From Mycoplasmopsis caviae (GTDB lineage Bacteria; Bacillota_I; Bacilli_A; Mycoplasmatales; Metamycoplasmataceae), in the NCBI RefSeq assembly GCF_024498215.1, contig NZ_CP101806.1, positions 558,001-622,000 of the forward strand: DNA of 64,000 nucleotides, read 5' to 3'. Every line of letters starts with the position of its first letter. Position 1 is the stretch's first letter. The notes under the pieces were generated by a model. It ran no database searches. It was not told the origin of the DNA and was given only the letters and a program-made list of their open reading frames with translations. A program made the position numbers and the translations under genes. Of the stretch, positions 62,355-64,000 are shown one piece after another.

Positions 62355-64000
62355 TTATTTAGATTCTAGTAAAACAGGGCCTAATTCATCGACTTTTCCC
62401 CATTTAGGAATTATTTGATAACCTAATGATTCTCTTAAATTTGTGTAATCTTCTGGTTCTCTAACTCTTAAAAAGTATTTTTCTTTCTTGTCTAAACTCT
62501 CAATAAGTACTATTTTTACCTTTCTCAATGCATCAACAATTCTGTCGGTTGTTAAACTGTTATTAGCCAATGAACTTAATGAAAATTCTATGAATCTTTC
62601 AATAACTAATGCTAAATAACAAATCATAAAATGTCCTTCAATTGTTTTTTCTTTTGACAAATAAACTGGTCTAGTTTCAAAAGTTGTTTTTAAAATCCTA
62701 AATGATTCTTCAATCTTTCATAAATTTGAATATGTTCTTATTACTGTTTCAATGCTTAAATTTTTGTTGCTTGTATATATTCCGTAAAATCCATCTCATC
62801 TTGCATCATCTATAATTTTTCTTCATTTAATGAAATTTCTCCAACAGAATAGTTGACATATTTTTTGCCACCTTTTTTAATTCACTCATGGCTTTTGAGC
62901 CATTTTTTCAACACAACTTTTGGCTTTTTAATCAGTCTTTCTCTATCACTTTGATCTTTTTTCTTCTTTTTCTGAAAAACTTAAAATTAAATTTCCATCT
63001 AATGAATTATCAAGTACTAATTCATCCTTAATTTTTTAGTTAATGGTGCTTTTTTACATAAAAACCATCATTGCTTGCTCATATGTAGCAAGGTCTATAA
63101 TGCCAGGAACAAGGTTCTTATTTCCTTTAATTTTGTGAGACATTATGAACTCAAAACCATCTTTTTAAGTTCTAAAAGATTAGGACCAGAGTTTAATCCT
63201 CTGTCTGCAATAACAGTAATATTTTCAATACCTAATTTTTCCTTAACTTCCTTTATAAAAGGGACAAAAGTTTTAAAATCACTTGTATTTCCGGCAAACA
63301 ATTTGTAGGCAATTGGAATTCCATAAGCATCAATCATCATCCCAAGAACAACCTGTACATTATTAATTTTTGCATCCTTAGAAAACCCGTAATCTAACAA
63401 ATCGTTTTTTCTATACTTTCAAAGTAAACAGTTGTAACATCGTAAAATGTTTCTTTTAGGTTTCTATCAAATAGTTTGGCTAATTTTTTGTTGATATGTT
63501 CAATGATATCTAGCCTTTCATCACACAAAATTTCAAGGCTTCTGTAGATTGATTTAAGGGTGTCATCATTCTTTATTGTATACTCATCAAAAATATTAAA
63601 TGTTTTACTTTTTGAACAAGGTTTTAAAAATCTCATTGCGACTAAATTTTGGACAATATTGTTCAAATCGTATTTGATTCTCTTCATATTCTTTGATTTC
63701 TCAAAATATTTATCTAGGTCTAACTTTCGGTAAACATTGTTTAGTATTAAATTGCCATAATTTAAAACTTCTAATTCATTCTGATATTTATTGTGTATCT
63801 TGTTTTCATCTCTAATATCATATTCACCGTCAATGCTATCGTCAGATAAAACATCTTTAAATGTCCCAAGCATTCTGCCTAAAAGTACTTCTTTTTCTTC
63901 CTTATCTTTTGAATACTTTTTAAATTCATTTCTCAGGTTTTCTAAAAAATTAGGATCGTTTTCTTCTAATTTGGATAATAATCCCAAATTTTGGACAACC
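62355..64000 (-). pseudogene. IS1634-type transposase, second copy, frameshifted and partial
   Basis: Fragments in order from 64000: VVQNLGLLSKLEENDPNF, LNNIVQNLVAMRFLKPCSKS, ETFYDVTTVYFES (catalytic), VVLGMMIDAYGIP, AGNTSDFKTF, VIADRGLNSGPNLLE and KTIEGHFMICYLALVIERF to the end at 62355. Clear paralogue of the 37547-39343 transposase but diverged. Breaks near 63400, 63165, 63020 and 62820. Confidence 0.8.

Larger units (their letters stand above)
62286..64000 (-). mobile_element. Second degenerate IS1634-type element, runs off the window
   Basis: Its end CTTGACTTTGACACTTT (62286-62302) matches the terminal repeat of the element at 37474 at 15 of 17 positions. It carries a related transposase on the minus strand and a conserved-apex hairpin 35 bp from the end. 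The other terminus is outside the window. Confidence 0.8.

Overview
This window comes from a Mollicute. UGA is read as tryptophan in nearly every gene, so standard-code translation cuts most proteins into pieces. Base composition is strongly AT-rich, there are Cys-anchored lipoproteins, and the division cluster is mraZ-rsmH-X-ftsZ. Gene families such as the UU173-like and MAGa7180-like putative nucleases point to the hominis group (Mycoplasmopsis: bovis, agalactiae, fermentans, synoviae relatives). The species is an inference. I found no rRNA, tRNA or CRISPR array.

Layout. 1-8.5 kb: nucleoside salvage (deoD-deoA; two tandem deoxynucleoside kinases plus hpt), pfkA, a HAD phosphatase, obg, a NagB-fold protein and greA. 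8.6-11.5 kb: a decayed type II restriction-modification island with a regulator remnant, a frameshifted endonuclease and a C5-cytosine methyltransferase frameshifted at its catalytic Pro-Cys. 11.5-17.6 kb: a translation/recombination operon (mnmA, intact orphan C5 methyltransferase, alaS, ruvX, membrane-anchored protein). 17.8-27.3 kb: a lipoprotein, an overlapping pair of predicted nucleases, ptsI, a PepO-type peptidase and rsmE. 27.4-31.3 kb: the mraZ-rsmH-(FtsA-like)-ftsZ operon, with four MraZ boxes at 10-bp spacing. 31.3-33.5 kb: a decayed IS1202-type element with 27-bp target duplications. 33.6-36.5 kb: divergent ktrA/ktrB potassium uptake. 36.6-39.8 kb: cutC followed by a decayed IS1634-type element flanked by 315/317-bp direct repeats. 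39.8-42.4 kb: rpsB-tsf with a GC-rich leader, and an unknown gene. 42.5-56.9 kb: an EIIA-like protein lacking its histidine, DegV, a possible degenerate GGDEF/EAL membrane protein, uvrD/pcrA, an RDD protein, a glycosyltransferase, asnS, a PQ-loop protein, pepC, mgtE, a diadenylate cyclase and a lipoprotein. 56.9-64 kb: a graveyard of transposons and broken genes, including a 309-bp MITE-like element flanked by 742/741-bp direct repeats.

Two themes stand out. First, two elements (37474-39463 and 57768-58076) sit between very long direct repeats, the signature known for IS1634. In both cases the duplication spared the target gene, and at rpsB it also re-created the promoter. Second, a family of intergenic hairpins shares a nearly fixed apex (CTRTTTTATAG or its complement) on locus-specific stems. 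It occurs at least 13 times, including once between divergent genes and at the ends of three mobile elements.
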